Assembly (NCBI GenBank): GCA_963668325.1
Contig: OY764222.1
Coordinates: forward strand, 1-64,000
Length of the DNA: 64,000 nt
Direction of reading: 5' to 3'
Source: MPNP01 sp963668325
GTDB taxonomy: Bacteria; Pseudomonadota; Alphaproteobacteria; Rhodobacterales; Rhodobacteraceae
Shown here: piece after piece, positions 27,866 through 36,829 of the stretch
Layout of the letters: each line of letters opens with the position of its first letter
Numbering within the stretch: position 1 is the stretch's first letter
Made by a program: the position numbers and the translations under genes
The notes under the pieces: generated by a model
The model's input: only the letters and a program-made list of their open reading frames with translations
Database searches by the model: none
What the model was told of the DNA's origin: nothing

Positions 27866-30724
27866 ATGAGTGGGTGGAGGATACCTGAAAAAGGGCCGGT
27901 TGACCAGAAAACCCCTCTTTCCTTCCAACTTGACGGTAAAATCTATACGGGATTGAAAGATGATACCGCTGCTGCAGCATTGCTGGCATCAGGGGAAAGG
28001 ATTTTTGGTCGGAGTTTCAAACTTCACCGCCCGAGGGGGATCTGGGGGATGGGGAACGAAGAACCCAATATATTCCTTGATGTTACAAAAAATGGGAAAT
28101 CCATACCAAATCAAAGGGCAACATTGGTTCAACTGGAAAACAATCTCGTTTTAAAATCCTCAAATTCCTGGCCCAATGCCCGAAAAGATTGGTTGGGAGC
28201 TTTGGATCTACTGCGAAAGTTCATTCCACCTGGCTTTTACTATAAGACTTTTATTTATCCCAACTGGTTATTTTGGGAGCCACTAATCAGGCGCATGGCA
28301 GGCATTGGCCACCTAGATCCAGAAAACCATCCTACTTCACTCCCCGTAAAAATTACCTACCAATGTCCATTATTGATTGTTGGTGGGGGACCTGCTGGGT
28401 TGGCTGCAGGTGAAGCTGCGGCGGACGATGGAATTCCAGTCTGGTTGATTGATGATGGTAGGGAATTGGGTGGATCACTTCAATGGCGAGGAGATACTCC
28501 TTTTGAAATGCCCTGGCATGAATGGGTTGCCAAGGTTACTACAAAAATATTGGCTGCCGGAGGAAGAATTCTAACCAATACCGTTGTTTGGGGGGTTTTT
28601 GATCATCAACATTATGCTGCTTGGGAAAACCGCACCGAAAGTCCAGATCGGTTGTGGCGAATTCAAGCAGAAAAAGTGATTTTGGCCACCGGTTCCATAG
28701 AACGACCCCTATGGTTCTCGAATAACGACCTGCCCGGAATTATGTCGGCAGAAGCAGCGTATTATTACCTCGAAAAATTCGGGGTGGTCGTTGGCAAAAA
28801 TATCCTTATTGCTACCGGCAACAATTCACCATATCCCCTTGCAAAAAAGTTGGTTGAGGCTGGATGTAAGGTAACTTTGGTTGAGGCCAGAGATGATCCC
28901 CAGGAAGAAAAGCCCGATGGGGTGAATTTACTTTTAAACGAACAGGTGCTGGAAGCTCTCGGCTCAAAGCAATTGGAGAAAGTTAGAACAACAAACTACA
29001 GTTTTGAAGTTGATACCTTACTTGTATCCGGTGGCTTTACCCCCTCAATTCATTTGTGGATGCAGGCTGGAGGAAAATTGCAGTGGGATGCCAGGTCCGA
29101 TTCCCTGATTGCCACAAACAAACATCAACATATTAAAACAGTTGGTTCGGCCAATGGTAAATTTGATCTTATGGATGTTTTGGCTGATGGTTATGGAGCT
29201 GGTGGCGGTAAAAATATCAAGGAGTTGATTCCTCAAAAAACAAAATCCAATGCCATTTATCCTTTTCGTCCCAATCAAATCGGGTCAAAGCGCATATGGG
29301 TGGATTATTTTAACGATGTCACCTTGGCTGAAATTCAAACGGTATTTCGAGAAGGTTATTCAGAAGTTGAACATTTAAAGCGCTATACAACCCTTGGCAT
29401 GGCGGTAGACCAGGGAAAAACCTCCAATCTCGCGGGGATATTTGCTTTATCTCAGCTTTCAGGTGACTCAATTGAAAACATAGGTACAACAACCTTCCGA
29501 CCTCCTTACGTGCCTGTTCCATTGAGCATAATTTCAGGTCAACGGAGCGGTAACAAATTCAATCCGCTTAAACGATTGGAACTGGAACCTTACCATAAGG
29601 AATTGGGCGCAGATTTTCGAGAATATGGTGGCTGGTCGCGTCCGTCAAAATACATTGAAGGAGATGAAATTGAGGCTACTAGAAAAGAGGCTGAAATTGC
29701 CCGAAAAAAAGTTGTTTTGTTTGATGCCTCTCCCCTGGGAAAAATAGAAGTCATAGGACCTGATGCCGGCAAACTCCTAGATTACTGTTTTTATATCCGG
29801 GTTTCGAATCTTAAGCCTGGCAAAATCAGGTATAACTTCATGCTGACTGAGGGGGGAATAATCTTAGATGATGGTATAGTCCTGAAAATGGACGATAATC
29901 GATACATCGTTTCGGCATCAAGTTCCCATGTGGAAGCCATCAGGCTTAACCTGGAAGAAGCCAGACAAGACCGGTTTGCTGATTCTATAATGGCAATACA
30001 TGATACCACCCTGAATTGGTCAACCCTGACCGTTGCTGGGCCTTTGGCCGTTGAGGTGCTGAAATCAGCAGATTTTCTGGATTATTCCCTAATCGAAACT
30101 CTTCCCCATATGTCAGTACGGGAAATCCAAACCGACAATCTAAAAATCAGAATAGCGCGGGTCAGTTTTACGGGAGAAAAGTCATATGAACTTTCTGTCC
30201 CTTCCGGCCATGTAGCAAAATTTTTTGAACAAATTAACCTGATAGTCAAAAATCTGGGAGGTACATTCATTGGCGTAGAGGCATCTTCTCTTTTAAGGGC
30301 TGAAAAGGGCTATATTCTTGTAGGAAAGGATACAGATGGTTTAACCATGCCACAGGATTTGGGTATCGCTGGCCCTCTGAACACCCGAAAGGACGAATTC
30401 CTGGGGAAAAGATCCCTTTTTTCTATCGAAGCTGCAAGAGCTGATCGAAGGCATTTGGTAGGGATTAAGGTTGGCCCCGAACAACCTGTGCTGCCAACTG
30501 GCGCTCACCTCATACCAGCAACAGGTCCAAGAAGGTCCCTGGGATTCATTACTACGAGTTATTTCAGCCCAAATCTGGATATGCCTATAGCCCTTGCACT
30601 GTGTGAAAATGGCTTGCACAGGTTGGGCGAAGAAATCGGGGTTTTCAATAATGACAAGGTTTTTAAGGCCGAGATAAGCACCCCATGTTTTTTTGATGTT
30701 AAGGGAGAACGCCTGAATGCATGA
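27866..30724 (+). CDS. soxA: Heterotetrameric sarcosine oxidase, alpha-subunit-like
   Basis: The protein has 952 residues, close to SoxA length. Domain order: an N-terminal 2Fe-2S-like or Fer2_4-type region without obvious cluster cysteines (as in SoxA), a dinucleotide-binding region with LLIVGGGPAGLAAGEAA near residue 170, a SoxA_A3-type segment, and a GcvT/GcvT_C half from about 580 (KKVVLFDASPLGKIEV) that passes formaldehyde to tetrahydrofolate. The usual partners SoxB (substrate FAD subunit) and SoxD are not encoded here; only soxG follows, with an eight-base overlap. The enzyme may therefore draw a beta subunit from elsewhere or act as a different N-methyl-amine or opine-type dehydrogenase. 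Confidence 0.85.
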   Translation: MSGWRIPEKGPVDQKTPLSFQLDGKIYTGLKDDTAAAALLASGERIFGRSFKLHRPRGIWGMGNEEPNIFLDVTKNGKSIPNQRATLVQLENNLVLKSSNSWPNARKDWLGALDLLRKFIPPGFYYKTFIYPNWLFWEPLIRRMAGIGHLDPENHPTSLPVKITYQCPLLIVGGGPAGLAAGEAAADDGIPVWLIDDGRELGGSLQWRGDTPFEMPWHEWVAKVTTKILAAGGRILTNTVVWGVFDHQHYAAWENRTESPDRLWRIQAEKVILATGSIERPLWFSNNDLPGIMSAEAAYYYLEKFGVVVGKNILIATGNNSPYPLAKKLVEAGCKVTLVEARDDPQEEKPDGVNLLLNEQVLEALGSKQLEKVRTTNYSFEVDTLLVSGGFTPSIHLWMQAGGKLQWDARSDSLIATNKHQHIKTVGSANGKFDLMDVLADGYGAGGGKNIKELIPQKTKSNAIYPFRPNQIGSKRIWVDYFNDVTLAEIQTVFREGYSEVEHLKRYTTLGMAVDQGKTSNLAGIFALSQLSGDSIENIGTTTFRPPYVPVPLSIISGQRSGNKFNPLKRLELEPYHKELGADFREYGGWSRPSKYIEGDEIEATRKEAEIARKKVVLFDASPLGKIEVIGPDAGKLLDYCFYIRVSNLKPGKIRYNFMLTEGGIILDDGIVLKMDDNRYIVSASSSHVEAIRLNLEEARQDRFADSIMAIHDTTLNWSTLTVAGPLAVEVLKSADFLDYSLIETLPHMSVREIQTDNLKIRIARVSFTGEKSYELSVPSGHVAKFFEQINLIVKNLGGTFIGVEASSLLRAEKGYILVGKDTDGLTMPQDLGIAGPLNTRKDEFLGKRSLFSIEAARADRRHLVGIKVGPEQPVLPTGAHLIPATGPRRSLGFITTSYFSPNLDMPIALALCENGLHRLGEEIGVFNNDKVFKAEISTPCFFDVKGERLNA

Positions 30725-31232
30725 AAAACAATGGACATGGAGAGAGCTCAGGGAGGGGGTGGTTTTAGCCAAAGAAGGATTTAAGGTACGACTGATGCCC
30801 TCCAGGGGCAATCTCCAGGTGTCTGGAGATATCAAAAAAGCTACTCAATATCTTGATCTTGACCTTCCTATACTTGGGATGAACGGCCTTGCCAAGGATG
30901 ATTTTGCTCTTGCGATTGGTCGCAACAAGATATTGGTTTCAACACAAAAACAGTTGCATGTTAGAAATGGTTGGTTCGAGGAGGGATTTGTTATTACATC
31001 GGCTGACTTTCAGTGGAAACTTTTAGCCCTTGAAGGTCCTGCTGCTAGAATGGTTTTGGCGCAAGGAATTCTGAATGATTTATCCTCCCCCTCATGCATA
31101 GCCTTGGTTTTCGGCAAGACCTCCCTCGTGGTAAAATCTACAACTGGTTACCTGCTTTTTGTTGAGGCACCCTATTTGCAATATTTTATTGATTGCTTGG
31201 ATTCTTGTGCCCTAATCAAGGCTGGGGTATGA
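30717..31232 (+). CDS. soxG: Sarcosine oxidase gamma-subunit-like protein
   Basis: This 171-residue protein has a folate-binding-fold (GcvT-like) pattern typical of SoxG: GFKVRLMPSRGNLQVSGD, then WKLLALEGPAARMVLAQGI, then KTSLVVKSTTGYLLFVEAPYLQYFIDCL. Its start lies inside the end of soxA (eight-base overlap), so the two are translationally coupled. In characterised operons the order is soxB-soxD-soxA-soxG; here the first two are missing. Identity is inferred from length, position and general pattern, since SoxG sequences are weakly conserved. Confidence 0.72.
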   Translation: MHEKQWTWRELREGVVLAKEGFKVRLMPSRGNLQVSGDIKKATQYLDLDLPILGMNGLAKDDFALAIGRNKILVSTQKQLHVRNGWFEEGFVITSADFQWKLLALEGPAARMVLAQGILNDLSSPSCIALVFGKTSLVVKSTTGYLLFVEAPYLQYFIDCLDSCALIKAGV

Positions 31233-31611
31233 ATTTGGATAGTACGTCAATGGTTATAATTACTACTAATATACCCAATATGAATAAGATATTACAGTAT
31301 TACATAATAAAAGATCATAATTTGTCGTTAAAATGATAAGATTATTGAGATATTTCCAAACCGATATCAGCTTCGCTTGGCGGGGGCATCGGTATCTTGA
31401 AACGTGCCCCAAACATTGTTGGCTCATGAAGCAGGAAATAGTGTCCGTACTATACACATTATATAATGGAGAGCCATAAACATTTGATACCTTTCTAGTC
31501 GTAGATATGTTGTGCCCTGGAAGTAACCTTGTAGTCAATTCAAGAAAATTGTAAGCAAATGGCAAGATATTGTCAGAAAAGAATGTGGATATAGCTAATC
31601 AGTCGCTGTGG
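31233..31611 (+). other. Intergenic flank of the insertion sequence
   Basis: About 380 bases between soxG and the left end of the IS element. No coding region or RNA gene was recognised. Its last seven bases belong to a ten-base direct repeat that recurs at the other end of the IS element. Confidence 0.4.
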
Positions 31612-31626
31612 CAGCAGCAATTCCCG
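31612..31626 (+). repeat. Left terminal inverted repeat of the IS
   Basis: CAGCAGCAATTCCCG, perfect inverse of 33295-33309. It overlaps the direct repeat GCTGTGGCAG by three bases. Confidence 0.85.
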
Positions 31627-31773
31627 CTAATTTTCTCAAAATGAGATATTATTTATTTTTTGCTAGTCCTCAAATAGGTAGGCATGACTAATCGAAGGGC
31701 TTTGACCCCCATCGTAATTTTGTATTTTTAACTTTTAAAATCTGAATTGAGCATATTCGAACATGGTGACCGG

Positions 31774-33135
31774 CTAAGGCTCGGCCAGGAGGACTGACAT
31801 GTCAACTCGCTTTCGTTTCTCATATATCCCCCGATAGAATGTTTCCCAACTGTCCAAATAATATTCCGTAAAGATCCTCCTCATTGCTTCCCAGAGATAC
31901 TTCTTGGTTGGATAGCGTTCATGAGCCCTTTGGGCCATACCACAACAATGCTGAACAATTTGATCAAGGCAAAATGCCAGCATTGCCAGATAGGCAAAAA
32001 CATGCGAAAGATTTTGTTGGCCATGGCCGAAATTATGCTCTAACCGGTACCCATTTCCAGCTTCAGATTTTAACGTTTGATAGGTCTCGTTCTCTATTTT
32101 CCAGCGCGTGCGTGCAGCGCGCATAACATTCCTTACATTCCCTTCATCAAGTGGTAGATCAGTGACCCAGGTCCAGTTGGTTGTTGTTGGTTTCTTCCCT
32201 TTGGTGCCGGGTTTGGTCTCGGTGTAGTGTAGGACATTGACCTCAAGGTTGAAATTGGCATCGTTCAGGGGAACGTCATTGAGCCAACGGAACTCATGGG
32301 TAATGGTTTTGTTCTTACTCCTTTCTTTGCGGTCTAGTTTCTGGAGGGCAGGATTATCCGTGGTCCAGTCAAACAGCGCCTTGTGATTGCCTGGCTTGGC
32401 AACCAGGATAAAGCGCAGATTGTGTGTCTTCAAAAGTTTGATATTCGGGCCATTGGAGGTCAACCCATCGCCCAGGATAATGGTCTTGAGGTGGGGGTGG
32501 TCCCGGCGAAAATCCTCCATGAAACGGACGCTGGCATTCAACTCACAGTCATTTTTCTTGTGCCCGTCATGTTGGTAAATCATTTCCGGTGCAACCGGAA
32601 AGACATTCTTGATGTCTGGATGGACAAAGGCCCCTCCGAGCATCTGATGGTAATAGGTGGTGGTTCCGTTGCGATGGTTCTTGTGACAGCAATGGTCACA
32701 TTTTAACGTGCTGGAACTGTAATATTGGGTCCCATCAATCGACAAGAGATAATGACCACCCAACATGGTCATGAAGTCCAGGGCCCGCCCACGCTGGAGA
32801 AGGGCAAAGAGTTTATTAAAGGCCAACCGGAAGGCTTTGGGATCAACCGGATCAAGCCTCGCGCGCATGTTGGTATCCGAGGGTACCTTGTCGATCTTGA
32901 AAAGGGTACGCAGATTTCGAACCACCGGCGGTTCGGCTTTGGGGCCTCGGGTTATCTGGTCAAAGTTCAGTAATGAAGGGCACTTCAGCAGAAAGACGGC
33001 CAGACCTGACATCAAGCAATTGGTCAGGGTAAAGCCGCGATTGTTGACGGGATCTGGAACGGTGTTGAAAACCTGGCGGACACTGGTCAGCAAACCTGGC
33101 ATGGAAAGATGCCTTCGGAGTTTGTATTTGGACAT
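31774..33135 (-). CDS. DDE transposase (IS4-superfamily/ISNCY-like)
   Basis: The protein has 453 residues. A DDE catalytic triad can be proposed: Asp in LLSIDGTQYYSSS, Asp in TIILGDGLTSNG, and Glu in TRWKIENETYQTLKSEAGNGYRLEHNFGHG, the last being the characteristic Y-x2-L/K region of IS4-like enzymes. A cluster CDHCCHKNHRNG between the first two could bind zinc. The gene is intact and lies inside well-defined inverted repeats. I cannot name the IS family with confidence; ISNCY-like is the best guess. Confidence 0.85.
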   Translation of the reverse strand: MSKYKLRRHLSMPGLLTSVRQVFNTVPDPVNNRGFTLTNCLMSGLAVFLLKCPSLLNFDQITRGPKAEPPVVRNLRTLFKIDKVPSDTNMRARLDPVDPKAFRLAFNKLFALLQRGRALDFMTMLGGHYLLSIDGTQYYSSSTLKCDHCCHKNHRNGTTTYYHQMLGGAFVHPDIKNVFPVAPEMIYQHDGHKKNDCELNASVRFMEDFRRDHPHLKTIILGDGLTSNGPNIKLLKTHNLRFILVAKPGNHKALFDWTTDNPALQKLDRKERSKNKTITHEFRWLNDVPLNDANFNLEVNVLHYTETKPGTKGKKPTTTNWTWVTDLPLDEGNVRNVMRAARTRWKIENETYQTLKSEAGNGYRLEHNFGHGQQNLSHVFAYLAMLAFCLDQIVQHCCGMAQRAHERYPTKKYLWEAMRRIFTEYYLDSWETFYRGIYEKRKRVDMSVLLAEP

Positions 33136-33294
33136 GATACTGCTCGTACAAAATGATCGGTTTGAAATGTTATTATTGCGACCGATTATAAACGAATCAT
33201 GTCAAATGAGCAAAAAGTGATAAAAGAGGGTTTACGAAAAATAATTTTGCCTGATGACCTAAAACCTCCTATTTATAGGGGAATTAAATTTTAA

Positions 33295-33309
33295 CGGGAA
33301 TTGCTGCTG
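33295..33309 (-). repeat. Right terminal inverted repeat of the IS
   Basis: CGGGAATTGCTGCTG, the perfect complement of the left repeat at 31612-31626. Confidence 0.85.
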
Positions 33310-33506
33310 TGGCAGATGCGAATCTGATTTGTTGGACCCACTTTATAGATTGTCCGGCAAATGATGTTATCAAGAAAGCAGTAATGAGGTCGGTAATTGG
33401 TGAAACATCTAATGCAGTCATCGGTGGTATCGAAGACGCTATCCAAAGTGAATTGGAAACAATCAGTCAAGGAAGTGGTGACACTGACATAACTAAAAAA
33501 GGATGA
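33309..33506 (+). CDS. Possible small protein upstream of the DUF262 gene
   Basis: This 65-residue frame starts at a GTG whose first base is the last base of the IS inverted repeat, and it ends in an ATGA overlap with an upstream ATG of the DUF262 frame. The sequence (VIGETSNAVIGGIEDAIQSELETISQ) is helical and matches nothing I recognise. A stop lies just upstream in the same frame when the IS is removed, so there is no sign of a longer gene cut by the insertion. It could be a fourth, leading gene of the defence-like operon or simply non-coding. Low confidence. Confidence 0.3.
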   Translation: MADANLICWTHFIDCPANDVIKKAVMRSVIGETSNAVIGGIEDAIQSELETISQGSGDTDITKKG

Positions 33507-33535
33507 AGAGGGAGCTCCATTTTAGGGAGAAAAAC

Positions 33536-34657
33536 ATGAGTGATGATCAGAAAACAGTACTTGAAGAGGATGGCTATCAAGAAGGAGAGCAGGAAGATGA
33601 AGATCTAGATCCTGTTTTGGAACCATTTAACCCGTCTGATGTCGACATTGCACCAGAACAACAATCTCTTGATAATCTGATAAATCGTATTGATGCAGGT
33701 GAAATTGATATGAATACAGACTTTCAGCGGCATGCTGACTTATGGGATAGCCGTAAGATGAGTCGTTTGATCGAGTCAATTTTAATTCGATTACCTCTTC
33801 CTGCATTCTACTTTGATGCTTCTGATGACGATAAATGGTTGATTGTAGATGGGCTCCAAAGACTTTCTACTATCCGTAAATTTGTTATTGAAAAGAATCT
33901 TCGACTGAGGGGTATGGAATTTCTTACTAATCTAAATGGCTTAACCTATGACAAATTAGATCGCAATTACCAACGCAGAATCAAAGAATACCCAATTGCC
34001 ATTTATAAAATTAAGCCCGGTACACCTGACGACGTTAAATATTCCTTATTTAGGAGGATCAATACAGGTGGTTTAACTCTTAATAATCAGGAAATTCGAA
34101 ATGCCTTGGCACAACCGCGAGACCGTAAGATATTAGAGGAACTTACACAACTTGAAAGCTCAAAAGCGATGCTTGGAGATCTTTCAAAACGTATGAAAGA
34201 TCAGGAATTAGTTTTACGTTTTTGGGCGTTTTATCAATTTAATTATCTGGACCCAAACAATAAAAAAGAACTTGCTTCCTTTTTGGACAGGGCAATGGAG
34301 AAGATCAAAACGGGTGATGAGCAGTATAGATCAGAATTTAAAAACAAATATTCAATTGCTATTGATCGTTGTCACAAATTATTGGGTAAAAACGGTTTTG
34401 CCAAAAAACCTTCAGAGGCACCACACTTTAAAAACTCAACATTGTTCGAAGTTTGGATGGTGGTATTAGCTAAGTTATCAGAATTAGATTATTCAAATTT
34501 ACTTGGAAAAAAATCAACCTTTGAGAAGAAGGTTTCTACTCTATTGACTGATGGTGAATTCTTTAATGCCATTTCCTTTTCAACACAAAAAAAAGACCAT
34601 GTAGAGATACGCTACAACAAGATCAACAGTTTGATTTCAGAGGTATTAAATGATTGA
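33536..34657 (+). CDS. DUF262 (ParB/GmrS-like) protein of a predicted defence operon
   Basis: I choose the ATG at 33536 because AGGGAG lies seven bases upstream; an earlier ATG at 33503 lacks a spaced site. The protein has 373 residues. After an acidic N-terminus comes a DUF262 domain: QQSLDNLINRIDAGEIDMNTDFQRH, then SILIRLPLPAFYFD, then the signature VDGLQRLSTIRKF near residue 105, and FRRINTGGLTLNNQEIRNAL. DUF262 domains are related to the ParB/Srx fold, hydrolyse nucleotides in GmrS-type restriction proteins, and recur in anti-phage systems. No C-terminal DUF1524 HNH nuclease is attached, unlike GmrSD. It overlaps the ATPase gene by eight bases. Confidence 0.85.
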   Translation: MSDDQKTVLEEDGYQEGEQEDEDLDPVLEPFNPSDVDIAPEQQSLDNLINRIDAGEIDMNTDFQRHADLWDSRKMSRLIESILIRLPLPAFYFDASDDDKWLIVDGLQRLSTIRKFVIEKNLRLRGMEFLTNLNGLTYDKLDRNYQRRIKEYPIAIYKIKPGTPDDVKYSLFRRINTGGLTLNNQEIRNALAQPRDRKILEELTQLESSKAMLGDLSKRMKDQELVLRFWAFYQFNYLDPNNKKELASFLDRAMEKIKTGDEQYRSEFKNKYSIAIDRCHKLLGKNGFAKKPSEAPHFKNSTLFEVWMVVLAKLSELDYSNLLGKKSTFEKKVSTLLTDGEFFNAISFSTQKKDHVEIRYNKINSLISEVLND

Positions 34658-35759
34658 ATTTATCAGTATAAAAAATTTTAAATCCCTGCTTGATGCTAGT
34701 TTTCCACTTGGCCCATTAAATTTGTTTTCTGGCCTAAATGGAATGGGTAAATCTACACTTATACAAAGCTTGTTGTTATTACGACAATCCCATGAGCGTA
34801 ATACACTTAACAATAGGGGATTGTTGCTCAATGGTGATTATATCAAACTCGGAACCGGAAAAGATGTATTATCTAGCTTTGGTCTTCAAGAAAACATAAA
34901 TTTTATCGTTAAGTGGAGTGAACTTACACAGCCGACAAAATTTGAATTTGATTACAAACCTAATTCTGACTTGCTTCCGCATTGCAAAAGTGGTCCTGAT
35001 GAGCAATTGGATGATATCAGCTTGTTCAACACGAATTTCCAGTATCTTTGCGCAGACCGGCTTGGTCCTCAAAGACATCACCAATTTTCAGAATTTCATA
35101 TCAGTGATTTGAAATCTCTGGGTAAACACGGGGAATATACAGTTCATTATATTGCTGCAAACGGGGCCAAAAATCTTGAAATAGAAGAACTAAAACACCC
35201 CAACGCATCTTCTAACCAATTGCTTTCAAATATTGAGGCGTGGATGTCTGAAATAACACCCGGGTTAAAGATCAAGGCTGCTGTTGAGCCACAGTTTAAC
35301 ACAGTAAGCTTAGGGTACTCCTTCATTCAGGGAAAAGAAGTTACTGAAGAGTTTCAACCACAAAATGTGGGATTTGGTTTGAGTTACGTACTGCCGGTTG
35401 TAACCAGTATTTTAAGTGCCTCCAAAGGTGACCTTTTGATTCTTGAAAACCCAGAATCACATTTACATCCTGCAGGCCATTCGCTTATGGGAAAACTGTG
35501 TGTAATCGCTGCAAAAAATGGCGTACAGCTTATAGTTGAATCTCACTCCGACCATTTTCTTAATGGAATTCGTGTTGAAGTAAAACAAAACAATATCAAT
35601 GCCGATGATATAAAAATCTTTTACCTGCAACGAGATATATTCAATCCAGTTCATGCTTCAGAAGTGATACACCCAAATATAGACTACCAAGGACGTATTG
35701 ATATCTGGCCTGATGGATTTTTTGATCAGTGGGACAAGGAGCTGGACCAACTTCTATGA
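34650..35759 (+). CDS. DUF3696-type AAA ATPase of a predicted defence operon
   Basis: This 369-residue SMC/RecF-like ATPase has Walker A GLNGMGKST at residues 28-36, the LCADRLGPQRH element, the signature-like region QNVGFGLSYVLPVV, Walker B LLILENPESHLHP near 260, and the switch ESHSDH near 296. The C-terminal GRIDIWPDGFFDQWDKELDQLL is the DUF3696 tail. The gene starts inside the DUF262 gene and its stop overlaps the start of the next gene, so the three are translationally coupled. Such ATPases act as sensors or motors in several anti-phage systems. A divergent homologue lies at 63073-64000 on the opposite strand. Confidence 0.88.
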   Translation: MIEFISIKNFKSLLDASFPLGPLNLFSGLNGMGKSTLIQSLLLLRQSHERNTLNNRGLLLNGDYIKLGTGKDVLSSFGLQENINFIVKWSELTQPTKFEFDYKPNSDLLPHCKSGPDEQLDDISLFNTNFQYLCADRLGPQRHHQFSEFHISDLKSLGKHGEYTVHYIAANGAKNLEIEELKHPNASSNQLLSNIEAWMSEITPGLKIKAAVEPQFNTVSLGYSFIQGKEVTEEFQPQNVGFGLSYVLPVVTSILSASKGDLLILENPESHLHPAGHSLMGKLCVIAAKNGVQLIVESHSDHFLNGIRVEVKQNNINADDIKIFYLQRDIFNPVHASEVIHPNIDYQGRIDIWPDGFFDQWDKELDQLL

Positions 35760-36733
35760 TCAATGGTATTGTTTTAAACCATCACTCCTTGCCCTTTTGT
35801 AGCATCAAGGAAGCCAAAAATGGATTATTAGTGTTTTTAAAAATTATCCAAACCTGTCGGAAAGCGGGTCTAAAGATTCTACTTGTAGATGAAGATCAGG
35901 ATAAATCCTTAATGCATTTAGAACTTGCTGAAGGTTACTTTGTCCGAAATTGGTACGAATCAGCAAAAAAACAATCAAAACTTAAAGATTGGAGTACTTT
36001 TCTTCGGTCAGTTGAAACTAGGCAACCACTCTTTGAAACCATAGATCTTAATCATATTGATGAAGCTATTGAGGTTGGTTTGATTGGAGAGAAAGAGGGG
36101 AAAAGAATACTTTTAGCTGCATATTATTTTCAAACATTTCTTGTCAGTTTTGCCACTTTGCATATTTGGCAAAAGCACCGACTTAAGGTTTGGGTCTACA
36201 AACTCAGCGATGTGCCAGAGGAAACAAATACAGAGATCTTAAACCTATATAACAATAATAGTCTTGCCATACACAGTGAGGAGTTAAATAAACGAAGCAA
36301 AGAGTTATACAAATCAGCAAGTGATATTTGGTATAATAGGAAGGTTTTATTCCCCAATTTGATTTTGCTTTCAGATCAAATTGGTTCTTCCTTGCAAAAC
36401 TGGTCTCATCGAAGAGATATATTGGAGAAAGCAAGGGTTGCACTGAATGTATTGGAAGAATTCTGTACTAAATGGCAGGACAAAGAATACACAAACTATC
36501 ACCATGAATACTTAAGGGATTTGGGTTTTACTGCAGAAGTTAGCTGTGAATCTACCAGTGTTAAGGCCTCTCCTCAAAAGAGGAAAAAACGGCTTTTTTG
36601 GTTGGATGATGGGCGTCAGGTTTACTGCGAAAATCATGTAAAATTGCCCGAGGGGTTCAGACTGCATTTTTATCCAGATCCTATCAAGAAGCGTATTTAT
36701 GTGGCTTACCTTGGACCTCACTTGCCTTTATAA
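35756..36733 (+). CDS. Third protein of the DUF262/DUF3696 operon, function unknown
   Basis: The protein has 325 residues from the ATG at 35756, which overlaps the ATPase stop (ATGA). It has no signal peptide and no motif of a known nuclease or protease that I can see. The last 50 residues (KLPEGFRLHFYPDPIKKRIYVAYLGPHLPL) share a pattern with the protein at 62115-63071 (RLHFSWPIKAGKIYIVYAGPKI), and both follow a DUF3696 ATPase directly. An upstream stretch also seems alignable (FPNLILLSDQ against FKALIFAQDS). I take them as distant homologues and as the likely effector or target-recognition subunit. This is inference from context; no fold is recognised. Confidence 0.7.
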   Translation: MINGIVLNHHSLPFCSIKEAKNGLLVFLKIIQTCRKAGLKILLVDEDQDKSLMHLELAEGYFVRNWYESAKKQSKLKDWSTFLRSVETRQPLFETIDLNHIDEAIEVGLIGEKEGKRILLAAYYFQTFLVSFATLHIWQKHRLKVWVYKLSDVPEETNTEILNLYNNNSLAIHSEELNKRSKELYKSASDIWYNRKVLFPNLILLSDQIGSSLQNWSHRRDILEKARVALNVLEEFCTKWQDKEYTNYHHEYLRDLGFTAEVSCESTSVKASPQKRKKRLFWLDDGRQVYCENHVKLPEGFRLHFYPDPIKKRIYVAYLGPHLPL

Positions 36734-36829
36734 GTCAAGTTGATCAAGCGATGCGGACTTGCCAACCTATTCCTCCAATCTGTTTGAATCTTTTTTCCAT
36801 AGCACATCACTACATTTTATAGCTTTAAA

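Larger units (their letters stand above)
31612..33309. mobile_element. Insertion sequence with one DDE transposase gene
   Basis: The element is about 1.7 kb, bounded by the 15-base perfect inverted repeat CAGCAGCAATTCCCG (31612-31626) and its complement (33295-33309). Similarity continues imperfectly inward (CTAATTTT against TTAAAATT). The ten-base direct repeat GCTGTGGCAG occurs at 31605-31614 and 33306-33315 and partly overlaps the inverted repeats, so the exact ends and the target duplication are ambiguous by a few bases. The single gene inside is a full-length transposase, so the element looks recent and possibly active. Confidence 0.85.
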
